Shown: positions 1 to 7,336 of the stretch, piece by piece | Layout: each line of letters starts with the position of its first letter | Position numbering within the stretch: position 1 is the stretch's first letter | Assembly (NCBI GenBank): GCA_022823105.1 | Contig: JAJDXU010000040.1 | Location: forward strand, 1-8,816 | Length of the DNA stretch: 8,816 bases | From: Dehalococcoidia bacterium | Lineage (GTDB): Bacteria > Chloroflexota > Dehalococcoidia > Lucifugimonadales > UBA3495 | Reading direction: 5' to 3' | Made by a program: the position numbers and the translations under genes | Notes under the pieces: model-generated | What the model was told of the DNA's origin: nothing | Database searches by the model: none | What the model saw: only the letters and a program-made list of their open reading frames with translations

Positions 1-2030
1 CCATCTTCGCCCGGCTCCGAGATGACCGCCACCGACGTGACGTGCACCCGTCCAGCGATCCGGTGACCGGGAGCGTCTGTGAATCCCGGAATGTAACTGT
101 TCACCCGATTTTCCGTGCCCGCCTGGTAAACGCGCACGTTGCCGGTGAACCCATCGTTCTCTCCGGCGGGCAGGGACACACCGTTGCGGTCGAGGTCCGA
201 CTCCTGCACGGTATATCCGAAGACCAGGAACTTCGTACCGGAACCCCGAACGTACCCGGCATCGCGCCCAGGCGGACCCGTTTCGTCGATGTTGATGCTG
301 ACGTAGGGTACGCCCAGGACCGTCACCGGTTCGCTGAACTCCAACTCAATCTCGATGTCCTCACCAGGTCGGTAGAAGTGCGACCGGGCCGGGGTCGAAA
401 TTATTTTGCTGACGAGCGCGCGCGGCCGGAGACCCTGCACCGTCTGGTCAGGCTGGGGGGCAAGGGCCGGGATGCGACCATCCACCGACCTGTCTTCCCG
501 GGCTTCGTGGATGGCGCCGGCGCCGGAGAATCGTTCCTGCGCGGGGATGGAAATGCCGCTCTCTTCTACGTCGCCCTCCTTTACTTTGTAGCTGAAAACC
601 AGCGTATTGCTGAAAGAGCCGTCGTAGTATTCGGCCGACACCAGCCGGCTGCCCAGGTTAACCAGGATCGCCGGCTTGGGTTGAACGGAGACAGGCCGGT
701 CGAAGGTCAGGGATATCATCATCCGCTCACCGATTCGGTAGTGGGTCCCGTTGGGCGGGCTGGAAGTGACGGCTACATCGGTCACATAAGGCCGGCCGTC
801 CACGCGGTGACCGGTCGGATCGACGATGCCGCCATAGTAAGGGCTCACGGTGAACCCATCGGCCTGGTCGGTGATCGAACCGCTTCCGCCAAACCCGTAT
901 CTCTGGCCTTGGGGGCCTATAGAACCGCTGACCACGCGGAATCCGTCGGTATCCAGGTCACCGGGGCGTACGCTCTGCTTGAACACCAGCGTGTCCGTGC
1001 CCGAACCGCGGTCGTACCATGCGCCGGCCCAGGAGCCTTCTCCTTCGCCGATGCGCAGAACGATGTACACCCGGCCGTCAACCTCGACCGGCCGATCGAA
1101 GCGCATCCGGACTTCCAGCTCCTCATCCTTGCGGTAGGTGTTGCCATCGGCAGGGGATGAAATGATGGAAATCGCTTCGACCCGGGTTTTGCCATCCACC
1201 TTCTGGCTGCCGGTTGCGGGAACACCCCTGTACCGTTGGTTGACCCGCGTGCGGGAATCCAGCGTGACGATCGAGCCGCGCCCGTCATAATCGCTGTCCG
1301 GGACTTCAATGCCGTCCGCATCGAGGTCGTCTCCGGCGACGGTGTACTCGAAGGTCAGCGTGTCGGTTCCGGTTCCGCTGACGTAGTGGGCGCTGCGGGT
1401 CACCACATCGCTGCCGCTGCCAAGCAGCAAGCCCAGGTTGACCTGCCCACCCTGGACCGCCACCGCTTCGGTGAACTTCTGCTTGACGCGGATGGTATCG
1501 CCCCGACCATAGCGTCCATCGGCCGGCTCCGAGTCTATCCAGGTCTCTGCCGCGCCTGGCCCGTCGTCATCGTGAATGGTTATCGTGCACTTGCCCTGGC
1601 CGGCTGCCCGAGAATCAGACGACGCGTTGACCGCCTTCACGGTGAAATATTCGTCGGGCTCGCTGAAGCGGTCGTTCCTGGTATAGAAGGTGCGTCCCAT
1701 GCGAGCGGAATTGGATTGATACCGGTTGCTGGCCTGGCCTTCGTGGTGAAGGGGCAGGTAGTCAGTCTCGTCAGCGGTGCCCGTATACGTGGTCCAGTAC
1801 ACCTTGATTGTTGACGCGTTAAGATGGGGAGGCTGTTCGGTGACGATGTGCAGGCGGAAAGTACCACCTTCAGTCACCGACCTGTCGCTACATTCAACGT
1901 CGATCCACAATGCGTAAGCCGCCGCGTCGGGCGGATCCTGGACCGCGGTGGACACCAGGAATCCCAGCGCCACCAGCAGCGCGGCAACCACAAGCCGGTA
2001 TGGCTTTAAAGCATGAATTCTCGGACCCAT
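1..2030 (-). CDS. Exported Calx-beta / Ig-like repeat surface protein (C-terminus beyond the window)
   Basis: Open minus-strand frame from an ATG at 2030 to the left edge, 676 residues visible. An in-frame TAA lies shortly upstream, and GAGGAG (complement of 2041-2046) sits 10 nt before the ATG, which fixes the start. Residues 13-30 are a hydrophobic signal segment, with a plausible signal peptidase site after DAAAYA (about residue 40). Residues 43-156 read as a Calx-beta domain: SVTEGGTF, GTADETDY, FSEPDEYFTV and the closing TITIHDDDG. Ig-like repeats of about 125 residues follow at 162-283, 284-415, 416-537 and 538-663, and a fifth begins at 664. Each has the pattern SSP-x-G-xxY-xxGExxxxxxxFxxPV, then YxxGSGTxTLVFxYxVxxGDxDxDGI. 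By family knowledge such proteins are secreted or wall-associated adhesive or calcium-binding scaffolds. No catalytic domain is visible. It is divergent from the catabolic operon and its ligand is unknown. Confidence 0.85.
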   Translation of the reverse strand, partial: MGPRIHALKPYRLVVAALLVALGFLVSTAVQDPPDAAAYALWIDVECSDRSVTEGGTFRLHIVTEQPPHLNASTIKVYWTTYTGTADETDYLPLHHEGQASNRYQSNSARMGRTFYTRNDRFSEPDEYFTVKAVNASSDSRAAGQGKCTITIHDDDGPGAAETWIDSEPADGRYGRGDTIRVKQKFTEAVAVQGGQVNLGLLLGSGSDVVTRSAHYVSGTGTDTLTFEYTVAGDDLDADGIEVPDSDYDGRGSIVTLDSRTRVNQRYRGVPATGSQKVDGKTRVEAISIISSPADGNTYRKDEELEVRMRFDRPVEVDGRVYIVLRIGEGEGSWAGAWYDRGSGTDTLVFKQSVRPGDLDTDGFRVVSGSIGPQGQRYGFGGSGSITDQADGFTVSPYYGGIVDPTGHRVDGRPYVTDVAVTSSPPNGTHYRIGERMMISLTFDRPVSVQPKPAILVNLGSRLVSAEYYDGSFSNTLVFSYKVKEGDVEESGISIPAQERFSGAGAIHEAREDRSVDGRIPALAPQPDQTVQGLRPRALVSKIISTPARSHFYRPGEDIEIELEFSEPVTVLGVPYVSINIDETGPPGRDAGYVRGSGTKFLVFGYTVQESDLDRNGVSLPAGENDGFTGNVRVYQAGTENRVNSYIPGFTDAPGHRIAGRVHVTSVAVISEPGED
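42..1547 (-). repeat. Four protein-level tandem repeats of about 125 codons in the surface gene
   Basis: The units are encoded at about 1547-1182, 1181-786, 785-420 and 419-42, and a fifth starts at 41. Each opens with a strand ending SSP or STP, then G-x-Y-x-x-G-E/D, F-x-x-P-V, and later GSGT-x-x-L-V-F and G-D-x-D-x-x-G-I/V-x. The third unit has weakened versions (SFSNTLVFSY, GDVEESGISI). The units are clearly diverged, so this is an old domain array and not a recent DNA-level tandem duplication. Confidence 0.75.
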
Positions 2031-2040
2031 GGGGTGTCGA

Positions 2041-2046
2041 CTCCTC
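2041..2046 (-). promoter_or_regulatory. Ribosome binding site of the surface-protein gene
   Basis: GAGGAG on the minus strand, 10 nt upstream of the ATG at 2030. An in-frame TAA lies just upstream, so no longer ATG start is possible. I could not identify a convincing -35/-10 pair further upstream. Confidence 0.6.
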
Positions 2047-2506
2047 AGTTATGGATTGAGCCGGGCCTGTGGCATCCCACGTTATGGCCGGGACGCGCGG
2101 CGGGCACGGGGTCGTCGCAGGCAGCAGTTATTGAGCCAGGGCACGGCCCTCGCCTGCGTCGGATTCCCACCGGTAAAGGTTAGCGGAAACCTGTGAAAAC
2201 AGCGTGAAATTTGCGCCGGAAAGTATGAATATATGGTGAAGGAAGCGGGCCGCTCACCGGCCCTGCGCCGTATCGATTGGGGATTTTCCATCACCCGGAA
2301 CTGGCCGGACGCCCCAGCATTCACCACTTTACATGCCGTGTATCAGGCGGCGTCCGGTCAACAGGCGCGATGGACGCCGGCGTTGTTGACGCGGTCGGGC
2401 CGTTGCCAGGACCGGGTTGCCGATCAGGATGAGGCAACGGCGGCCGGCCGCCCCCGCGTCGTCGCGCCTGTCCTGGGGCTCGTGCGTACCCGCTGTGGCT
2501 TGAACC

Positions 2507-2543
2507 GTCATTGCGCCTCTGCCAGAGACGGACGCGGAATGAC
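2507..2543. repeat. REP-like imperfect palindrome
   Basis: Outer arms GTCATT (2507-2512) and AATGAC (2538-2543) are perfect inverted copies. A mismatch follows, then CGC/GCG pairing, and an inner CTCT-gcc-AGAG hairpin. Intergenic palindromes beginning GTCATTCC are common dispersed repeats in many bacteria (REP/dRS3-like). Only one clear copy is seen here. A possible decayed second copy near 2845-2895 shares a GGCGTATGACAATC-like arm. Confidence 0.5.
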
Positions 2544-2576
2544 AACGGCGACTTTGAAACGGCCCGGTCCGGTGAC

Positions 2577-2790
2577 ACTTCCCCATTGCCCCTGCCATCC
2601 CTCCGTCCTTACCATCAAACTACCGGGGCGCCCGCCTGCAACCCGTCGTCCCACCCCTGACCGGTCCCATGCCGCACTCCAAATGCCGCATCGCCAAAAC
2701 CGCTCACCCGCCCGCCGAAACCATGATTATCACCGCCAAAACCGCGCTTTCCGCCCCCATACCGACCCCACCGCCCTACTCAAATCAGCG
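2577..2790 (+). other. C-rich, G-poor stretch (possible Rho loading region)
   Basis: By hand count the plus strand at 2581-2790 has about 103 C and 33 G in 210 bases, unlike the rest of the window. C-rich, G-poor unstructured RNA is the known preference of Rho utilisation sites, so a plus-strand transcript from the intergenic region could be terminated here before the operon promoter. The base skew is observed; the role is inference. It may instead be plain mutational or repeat-derived skew. Confidence 0.3.
2692..2745 (+). repeat. 12-bp direct repeat spaced 42 bp
   Basis: CGCCAAAACCGC occurs exactly at 2692-2703 and 2734-2745. The 42-bp period is four helical turns, so two copies of a binding protein would lie on the same DNA face. 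The flanking C-rich composition makes chance repeats somewhat more likely. Confidence 0.45.
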
Positions 2791-2808
2791 GAAATGAGAG
2801 GAAATGAG
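2790..2808 (+). repeat. Tandem GGAAATGAG pair, 10-bp period
   Basis: GGAAATGAG at 2790-2798 is repeated at 2800-2808, one helical turn apart, about 250 bp upstream of the operon promoter. It could be a regulator site or simple slippage. Confidence 0.4.
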
Positions 2809-3057
2809 CGGGATTTCCCAAAATCTCCGCCGTCCCCGGTCCTGCCAGTCCGGAAATACCGTGAATCCTTCCGCCACTGGCGTATGACAATCATGATGCG
2901 ATCCCCCGACCATCTCCCAAATCCGCCGCTGCGACGCACCCTCAAGCGCCTCACCCATGCCCATTTTCGCCGGAACGGTCGCTGCGAGTCCGCCTCCAGC
3001 GGACTCGATACTGACCATGACAAACTGGGTACGCGTGAGTGGCTGCGCAGCGGCTCG

Positions 3058-3066
3058 TGATAGAAT
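3058..3066 (+). promoter_or_regulatory. Extended -10 promoter of the catabolic operon
   Basis: TGATAGAAT matches the extended -10 form TG-n-TATAAT with one mismatch (TAGAAT). No good -35 is seen about 17 bp upstream, which extended -10 promoters tolerate. Transcription would start near 3073, leaving an untranslated leader of about 29 nt before the TTG start at 3102. This placement argues against the longer in-frame GTG start at 3039, which lies upstream of the promoter. Confidence 0.45.
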
Positions 3067-3091
3067 GCTGCCACGAAATCAGGCCGGTTTC

Positions 3092-3096
3092 AGGAG
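3092..3096 (+). promoter_or_regulatory. Ribosome binding site selecting a TTG start
   Basis: AGGAG at 3092-3096 is 5 nt upstream of TTG at 3102. No comparable Shine-Dalgarno sequence precedes the alternative GTG at 3039, so the site decides the start of the acyl-CoA dehydrogenase gene. Confidence 0.6.
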
Positions 3097-3101
3097 CGGA
3101 T

Positions 3102-4280
3102 TTGCCTCAATTGACTGAAGCGCAGCGCGGCATGGTCGCCACCATCAGGGAGTTCGTCCGCAGGGAAGTCCAACCTGTCGCGCAGGAAATGGAACACGCC
3201 GACGAGTACCCCTTCGAGCTGGTGGAGCGTATGAAGGAGCTGGGCCTGTTCGGCGCGGTGATCCCCGAAGAGTACGGCGGGCTTGAGCTGGACGTCACGT
3301 CCTACGCCCTCGTCATCGAGGAAATCTGCCGGGGATGGATGAGCCTGAGCGGGATACTGAACTCCCACCTCATCATGGCCTACATGGTCACGACCCACGG
3401 AACGCCGGAGCAGAAGGAGCGATTCCTGCCCCTGATGGCGTCCGGCGAGAAGCGAGGCGGCATCTGCATCACCGAGCCCAACGCGGGCAGCGACGTCCAG
3501 GCCATCGAGACTCGCGCCGTCCGCGAAGGCGACGAATACGTGGTAAACGGGTCCAAGAGCCTGATTACCAACGGGCGCCACGGCAACACCTTCGCCCTGG
3601 TCACCAAGACCGACCCGAACGCCGACCCGCCCCGGCGGGGCATCAGTATTTTCGTCGCCGAGAAGGGGCCGGGCTTCAACGTGGTGCGGGACATACCGAA
3701 GCTGGGCTACAAGGGCGTTGATACCTCCGAGTTGTCCTTCGAGAACTACCGCGTATCCGGCGGGAATCTGGTCGGCGGCGAGGAAGGCAGGGGGTTCTAC
3801 CAGATAATGAGCGGGCTGGAGCTGGGCCGCATCAATGTTGCCGCCCGCTGCCTCGGTGTGGCGCGGGCCGCGCTGGAAGAAGCCACGCGATACGCCAACC
3901 AGCGCCAAACCTTCGGCAAGCCCATCGGAGACCATCAGAGCGTGCAGATAATGCTGGCCAACATGGCGACCCAGATACAGGCGGCTCACCTGATGGTGCT
4001 CCACGCCGCCGAGAAGAAGGACCGGGGCGAGCGTGCCGACATGGAGGCAGGAATGGCTAAGCTGTTTGCCAGCGAGATGTGCATGCAGGTTGCCATCGAC
4101 GCCATGCGCATCCACGGCGGCTACGGCTACACCCAGGACCTCACGCTGGAACGCCACTTCCGCGATGCCCCGCTGATGATGATCGGCGAGGGAACCAACG
4201 AGATTCAGCGCCTGGTCATCGCCCGACATCTGCTCAACAACTACCCCACCGGCGACTTCCTGTACGAGTCGGGGTTGTAG
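3102..4280 (+). CDS. Acyl-CoA dehydrogenase
   Basis: A 392-residue protein (TTG start), the usual length for a cytoplasmic FAD-dependent acyl-CoA dehydrogenase, which introduces an alpha,beta double bond into an acyl-CoA and passes electrons to electron-transfer flavoprotein. The N-terminal helical domain covers about residues 1-118. The family signature CITEPNAGSD is at 122-131, the substrate/FAD loop SLITNG at 153-158, the middle beta domain to about 225, and the C-terminal helical domain carries RQTFGKP (268-274) and HGGYGYT (338-344). The likely catalytic base is Glu363 in IGEGTNEIQR, the MCAD/SCAD position. A long in-frame extension to 3039 was rejected because the promoter and ribosome site lie inside it. 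It is first in a three-gene set. Substrate chain length cannot be assigned; a short branched or dicarboxylic acyl-CoA is possible given its neighbours. Confidence 0.95.
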   Translation: MPQLTEAQRGMVATIREFVRREVQPVAQEMEHADEYPFELVERMKELGLFGAVIPEEYGGLELDVTSYALVIEEICRGWMSLSGILNSHLIMAYMVTTHGTPEQKERFLPLMASGEKRGGICITEPNAGSDVQAIETRAVREGDEYVVNGSKSLITNGRHGNTFALVTKTDPNADPPRRGISIFVAEKGPGFNVVRDIPKLGYKGVDTSELSFENYRVSGGNLVGGEEGRGFYQIMSGLELGRINVAARCLGVARAALEEATRYANQRQTFGKPIGDHQSVQIMLANMATQIQAAHLMVLHAAEKKDRGERADMEAGMAKLFASEMCMQVAIDAMRIHGGYGYTQDLTLERHFRDAPLMMIGEGTNEIQRLVIARHLLNNYPTGDFLYESGL

Positions 4281-4384
4281 GCGGGCTGCATCCGACGAGA
4301 GTATTACCCTGTTGCGAACCGATCGGGCACGACGAACAGTATTTTGTGAACCGTCGTTGCAATACTTGATGGAGGTCCTCAGCC
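4281..4384 (+). promoter_or_regulatory. Intergenic leader with two interleaved inverted repeats (possible pseudoknot)
   Basis: The 104-bp gap holds two perfect 6-bp inverted repeats that interlock. ACGACG (4329-4334) pairs with CGTCGT (4352-4357), and AGTATT (4338-4343) pairs with AATACT (4361-4366). The order stem1-stem2-stem1-stem2 is that of an H-type pseudoknot. It ends 4 nt before the ribosome binding site GGAGG (4371-4375), which is 9 nt from the ATG at 4385. The pairing is observed. Translational control is inference, and overlapping operator half-sites are an alternative. Confidence 0.35.
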
Positions 4385-5782
4385 ATGGTCCAGACCAACA
4401 ACGAAACCGGCATGACCCGCGCCCTGGGCAGCTTCGCGCAGGCGCTCGAGTATGAGGACCTGTCGCCGGAGGTGATCGACTGGGCCAAGTACCTGTGCCT
4501 GGACTTTGCCGCAGTTACGCTCAACGGCTCCACCACCGGCTCGGCGCGCGCTGTCGTTGATGCGCTGCAGCGGCTGGGCCGCCCAGGGCCGTCGGTGATT
4601 GTGGGTACGCCCCATCGAGTGCTGCCGGAGTACGCTTCGATGGCCAACGGCACCGCCTTTCACAGCATAGAGATGGACGACGTGAACAACGAGGCGTCGC
4701 TGCATCCGGGCGTGGTGGCCTTTCCCACCGCCCTTTCGATGGCCGACCTGGCCCATGTGTCGGGCAAGGACTTCATCGCCGCAGTGGTGGCCGGGTACGA
4801 CGTCATTGTACGGCTGGGCCGCGCGCTGCAGCCGGCCGAGCATTACGGGCGAGGCTTTCATCCCACTGGCACCTGCGGGGCTTTCGGTGCCGCGGTGGTG
4901 GCCGGGCGGTTGCTGGGGCTGCGGGGAGACGACTTCATCCACGCCCTGGGCATCGCGGGCAGCCAGACCGCCGGCAGCATGGAATACCTGGCGCAGGGAG
5001 CCTGGACCAAGCGACTCCATCCCGGCTGGGCGTCGCATAGCGGTTCCTGGGCCGCCCTGCTGGCCCGCTCCGGCTACACCGGCCCCACCACCATCCTCGA
5101 GGGGCGCGACGGCTTCCTGCAAGCCTATTCCGGCAACCCCGACACATCGCTGGTGCTGCAGGACCTGGGAGACGAATATCTGATTACCCGCACGGCAATC
5201 AAGCCCCATGCCTGCTGCCGTTACAAGCAGGGTCCCATAGACTGCCTGATCGACATCCGCAACACCCATGGTCTGGAGGCCGATGACGTCGAGGAAGTGA
5301 CCGTCGGGGTACTCAGCGGCGGATTCACGATAATAGCGTCCCCTGAAGAGGACAAGGCCAATCCCAAAACAGTCGTCGATATGCAGTTCTCCATGCCCTT
5401 CGGCGCGGCGGTGGCCCTGGCCTATGGCCGCGCGTCGCTGGAGGAATACGCCGACGGAGTTCCCGACCGTCCGGAGGTACGCCGCATCCTGCCGCGTGTG
5501 AAATGTGTGACCGACCCGGAGGTGGACGCCCACTTCCCCCGCGAGTGGCGCGCCTGGGCTGAGGTCTCCACCGCCGATGGACGCCGTTTGCGCAGCGACA
5601 TCCGATACCCCAGGGGCGACCCGGAGAATGCCCTGTCGTGGGCCGAAATGAAAGAGAAGTTCACCGTCCTTACCGCGACGGTCATCAGTCCGGAACGCCA
5701 GCAACAAATCATCGCCGCCATAGAATCGCTGGACGAAATGGACGACGTGCGTGAGCTGGCCGCCCTCCTCTCCACGGAATAG
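4385..5782 (+). CDS. MmgE/PrpD family protein (2-methylcitrate dehydratase / cis-aconitate decarboxylase-like)
   Basis: A 465-residue cytoplasmic protein of normal length for the MmgE/PrpD fold, which includes 2-methylcitrate dehydratase and cis-aconitate decarboxylase. The large helical domain carries ANGTAFHSIEMDD (88-99) and SLHPG (105-109), GFHPTGTCGAFGAA (157-170) and KRLHPGWASHSG (209-220). The small domain begins near 270 with KPHACCRY (273-280). Asp98/99, His107, His159, Lys209 and His275 line up with active-site positions known for this family, so the protein should be catalytically competent. The C-terminal region to 465 is regular. The start follows GGAGG at 4371-4375. It lies 104 bp after the acyl-CoA dehydrogenase and 31 bp before the CoA-transferase, suggesting co-transcription. 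The usual prp partners (citrate synthase, lyase) are absent, so methylcitrate metabolism is not supported. A dehydratase or decarboxylase on another organic acid is as likely. Confidence 0.9.
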   Translation: MVQTNNETGMTRALGSFAQALEYEDLSPEVIDWAKYLCLDFAAVTLNGSTTGSARAVVDALQRLGRPGPSVIVGTPHRVLPEYASMANGTAFHSIEMDDVNNEASLHPGVVAFPTALSMADLAHVSGKDFIAAVVAGYDVIVRLGRALQPAEHYGRGFHPTGTCGAFGAAVVAGRLLGLRGDDFIHALGIAGSQTAGSMEYLAQGAWTKRLHPGWASHSGSWAALLARSGYTGPTTILEGRDGFLQAYSGNPDTSLVLQDLGDEYLITRTAIKPHACCRYKQGPIDCLIDIRNTHGLEADDVEEVTVGVLSGGFTIIASPEEDKANPKTVVDMQFSMPFGAAVALAYGRASLEEYADGVPDRPEVRRILPRVKCVTDPEVDAHFPREWRAWAEVSTADGRRLRSDIRYPRGDPENALSWAEMKEKFTVLTATVISPERQQQIIAAIESLDEMDDVRELAALLSTE

Positions 5783-5813
5783 GCCACCAGGCAGTGAAGA
5801 TGGGCAGGAGAAT

Positions 5814-7016
5814 ATGACCCCTCCGATGCAGGGTGTCCGCATCCTCGAAATGTCGCAGGCGATCGCCGGTCCGATGGCGGCGCGGACGCTGGGCGACCTG
5901 GGCGCTGAGATAATCAAGATCGAGCAGCCCGGCGTGGGGGATATGTCGCGGCGCATCGGCCCCCATTTCCTCGGCGGCGAGAGCGCCTATTACCTGAACT
6001 TCAACCGCAACAAGAAGAGCGTGACCATAGACCTGCGAACGCCTGAGGGGCTGGAAGTCTGCCGCCGCCTCGTAGCCGTGTCCGACGTGGTGTTGAGTGC
6101 ATTCCGGCCCTCGGTGCTGGAGCGCCTGGGACTGGGCTACGAATCGTTAAAGGCAATCAACCCGTCCATCATCGCCTGCTCGCTGTCGGCCTTCGGGCAA
6201 GAGGGGCCATACCGTGAGCGGCCCGGCTTCGACGGCATCGTGCAAGCCATGGGCGGCGGGATGAGCGTCACCGGCAACCCCGGCCAGCCGCCGGTGTTCA
6301 TGGGCTTTCCGGTGGGCGACATGGTCGGCGGCTACGTGGCCGCCCTCAGCATCTCCTCCGCGCTGTACGGGCGGCGGTGCACCGGTGAGGGGCGCCGCCT
6401 CGACATCTCCCTGCTGGACGTTCAGATTGCCCTGCAAGCCCACCTGGGGCAGTTCTACCTCGTGTCCGGCGAGGTGCCGCAACCCATCGGTTCCAGCCAT
6501 CCGTCCAACCTGCCCGTGGGCGCATACCAATGCTCCGACGGCAAATACGTGCAGGTCCACTGCGCCAGCCAGGAATTCGCCATGAAGACCCTGCGCATGA
6601 TGGCCGGCGAAATCGAAGCGCTGCGCGGCATGGATGAAGACCAACGCTTTACCACCGCCCCCTCCCGCATCGAGAACCGCGATGCGCTCGACGCAGCCCT
6701 GACCGCGGGCTTTATGACCAAGCCGCGCTCCGAGTGGGAGCAACTGCTGCTGAAGTACGATGTGCCCGGCGGCCCGGTCAACGACATCGGCGAGGCCCTG
6801 GCCGACCCCCAGGTGCAGCTGCGCGACATGGTGGTGGAAATCGACCATCCGGTCGCCGGCGCCTACCGCACCGCCGGCAACCCCATCAAAACCGGCAGCC
6901 CCGATAACCTCGCGCCGCCGCCAACCCTGGGCCAGGATACCGAAGCCGTCCTGACCGGGCTGCTGGGATATGGCGGCGCGGAAGTGACGGCGCTGCGCCA
7001 AGCGGGAGCGATTTGA
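5814..7016 (+). CDS. CaiB/BaiF family (type III) CoA-transferase
   Basis: A 400-residue protein, standard for type III CoA-transferases, which move CoA between organic acids through an aspartyl-CoA thioester in an interlocked homodimer. The N-terminus GVRILEMSQAIAGPMAARTL and GAEIIKIEQPGVGD (30-43) are typical, as are NRNKKSVTIDL (64-74), FGQEGPYRERPGFD (127-140) and GRRLDISLLD (193-202). The predicted catalytic residue is Asp169 in PVGDMVGG, the same number as the catalytic Asp of formyl-CoA transferase. The start at 5814 follows AGGAG (5806-5810) at only 3 nt spacing; an in-frame ATG at 5826 is possible but 15 nt from that site. The frame is open further upstream into the previous gene, but the domain begins here. 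As third gene it probably supplies the CoA thioester used by the acyl-CoA dehydrogenase. Donor and acceptor are unknown. Confidence 0.94.
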   Translation: MTPPMQGVRILEMSQAIAGPMAARTLGDLGAEIIKIEQPGVGDMSRRIGPHFLGGESAYYLNFNRNKKSVTIDLRTPEGLEVCRRLVAVSDVVLSAFRPSVLERLGLGYESLKAINPSIIACSLSAFGQEGPYRERPGFDGIVQAMGGGMSVTGNPGQPPVFMGFPVGDMVGGYVAALSISSALYGRRCTGEGRRLDISLLDVQIALQAHLGQFYLVSGEVPQPIGSSHPSNLPVGAYQCSDGKYVQVHCASQEFAMKTLRMMAGEIEALRGMDEDQRFTTAPSRIENRDALDAALTAGFMTKPRSEWEQLLLKYDVPGGPVNDIGEALADPQVQLRDMVVEIDHPVAGAYRTAGNPIKTGSPDNLAPPPTLGQDTEAVLTGLLGYGGAEVTALRQAGAI

Positions 7017-7302
7017 GCCCCAATCCATCGCAAGGATGAATGCGTCGGCGCTGTGAATGGGAGAGTGACCGGCACGTCGACCCGGGCCGTGCTACTGGGC
7101 CAGCCAACGCTGGCGACCAGACGCTGACGTTGGTGGCGCCGGCCCTGGCTGGGAAAACTACATCGACGCCGACGCGCCGCCCACCGGCGGGACGGCTTGT
7201 CCCATCGTCTGCGTGGTGAACGCGCCGTCCGCGACGGGCGCCTTCCTGCGGAGTTTTCAGCGGGGCCACGTCCGCCAACCGGACCGGGTGAGCCGGGGTT
7301 GC
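7017..7302. other. Post-operon spacer, no gene recognised
   Basis: Some frames remain open here but none translates to a recognisable protein. A 6-bp perfect hairpin, GCCAGC-caac-GCTGGC (7099-7114), lies 83 bp after the CoA-transferase stop. It lacks a T-tract, so it is not a convincing intrinsic terminator. It is followed by TGGCGACCAG (7111-7120), repeated at 7376-7385 in the IS21-like terminal region, so part of this stretch may also be IS-derived. A weak GCACG/CGTGC pair flanks 7077-7087. Confidence 0.5.
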
Positions 7303-7336
7303 TGTTTCAGAAAGACCTGACTGGGCAGAGTGATAG

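Larger units (their letters stand above)
2047..3057. other. Divergent intergenic region, about 1 kb, no credible gene
   Basis: This stretch separates the minus-strand surface gene from the plus-strand catabolic operon. Several frames are open on both strands, including a 275-codon plus frame at 2233-3060, but their translations are rich in Arg, Pro, Thr and His with no recognisable motif. That is typical of GC-rich non-coding DNA. The region does contain a REP-like palindrome (2507-2543), a C-rich/G-poor segment (about 2577-2790), a 12-bp direct repeat (2692-2703 and 2734-2745) and a tandem 9-mer (2790-2808). I see no tRNA, rRNA or CRISPR. Confidence 0.7.

Noticed and set aside
42..1160. Open plus-strand frame of 372 codons opposite the surface-protein gene
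   Set aside because: The minus strand encodes clear Calx-beta and repeat motifs with a signal peptide and ribosome site; the plus frame is its shadow.
2233..3060. Long open plus-strand frame of 275 codons in the intergenic region
   Set aside because: Composition is dominated by Arg, Pro, Thr and His, there is no motif or ribosome site, it contains a palindrome and a C-skewed tract, and it runs into the operon promoter. It is best explained by GC-rich non-coding DNA.
3090..4229. Long minus-strand frame opposite the acyl-CoA dehydrogenase
   Set aside because: Antisense shadow of a gene with unmistakable family signatures. The same applies to the long minus frames opposite the MmgE/PrpD and CoA-transferase genes.
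7072..7114. Hairpins after the CoA-transferase as an intrinsic terminator
   Set aside because: The stems are only 5-6 bp and no T-tract follows.
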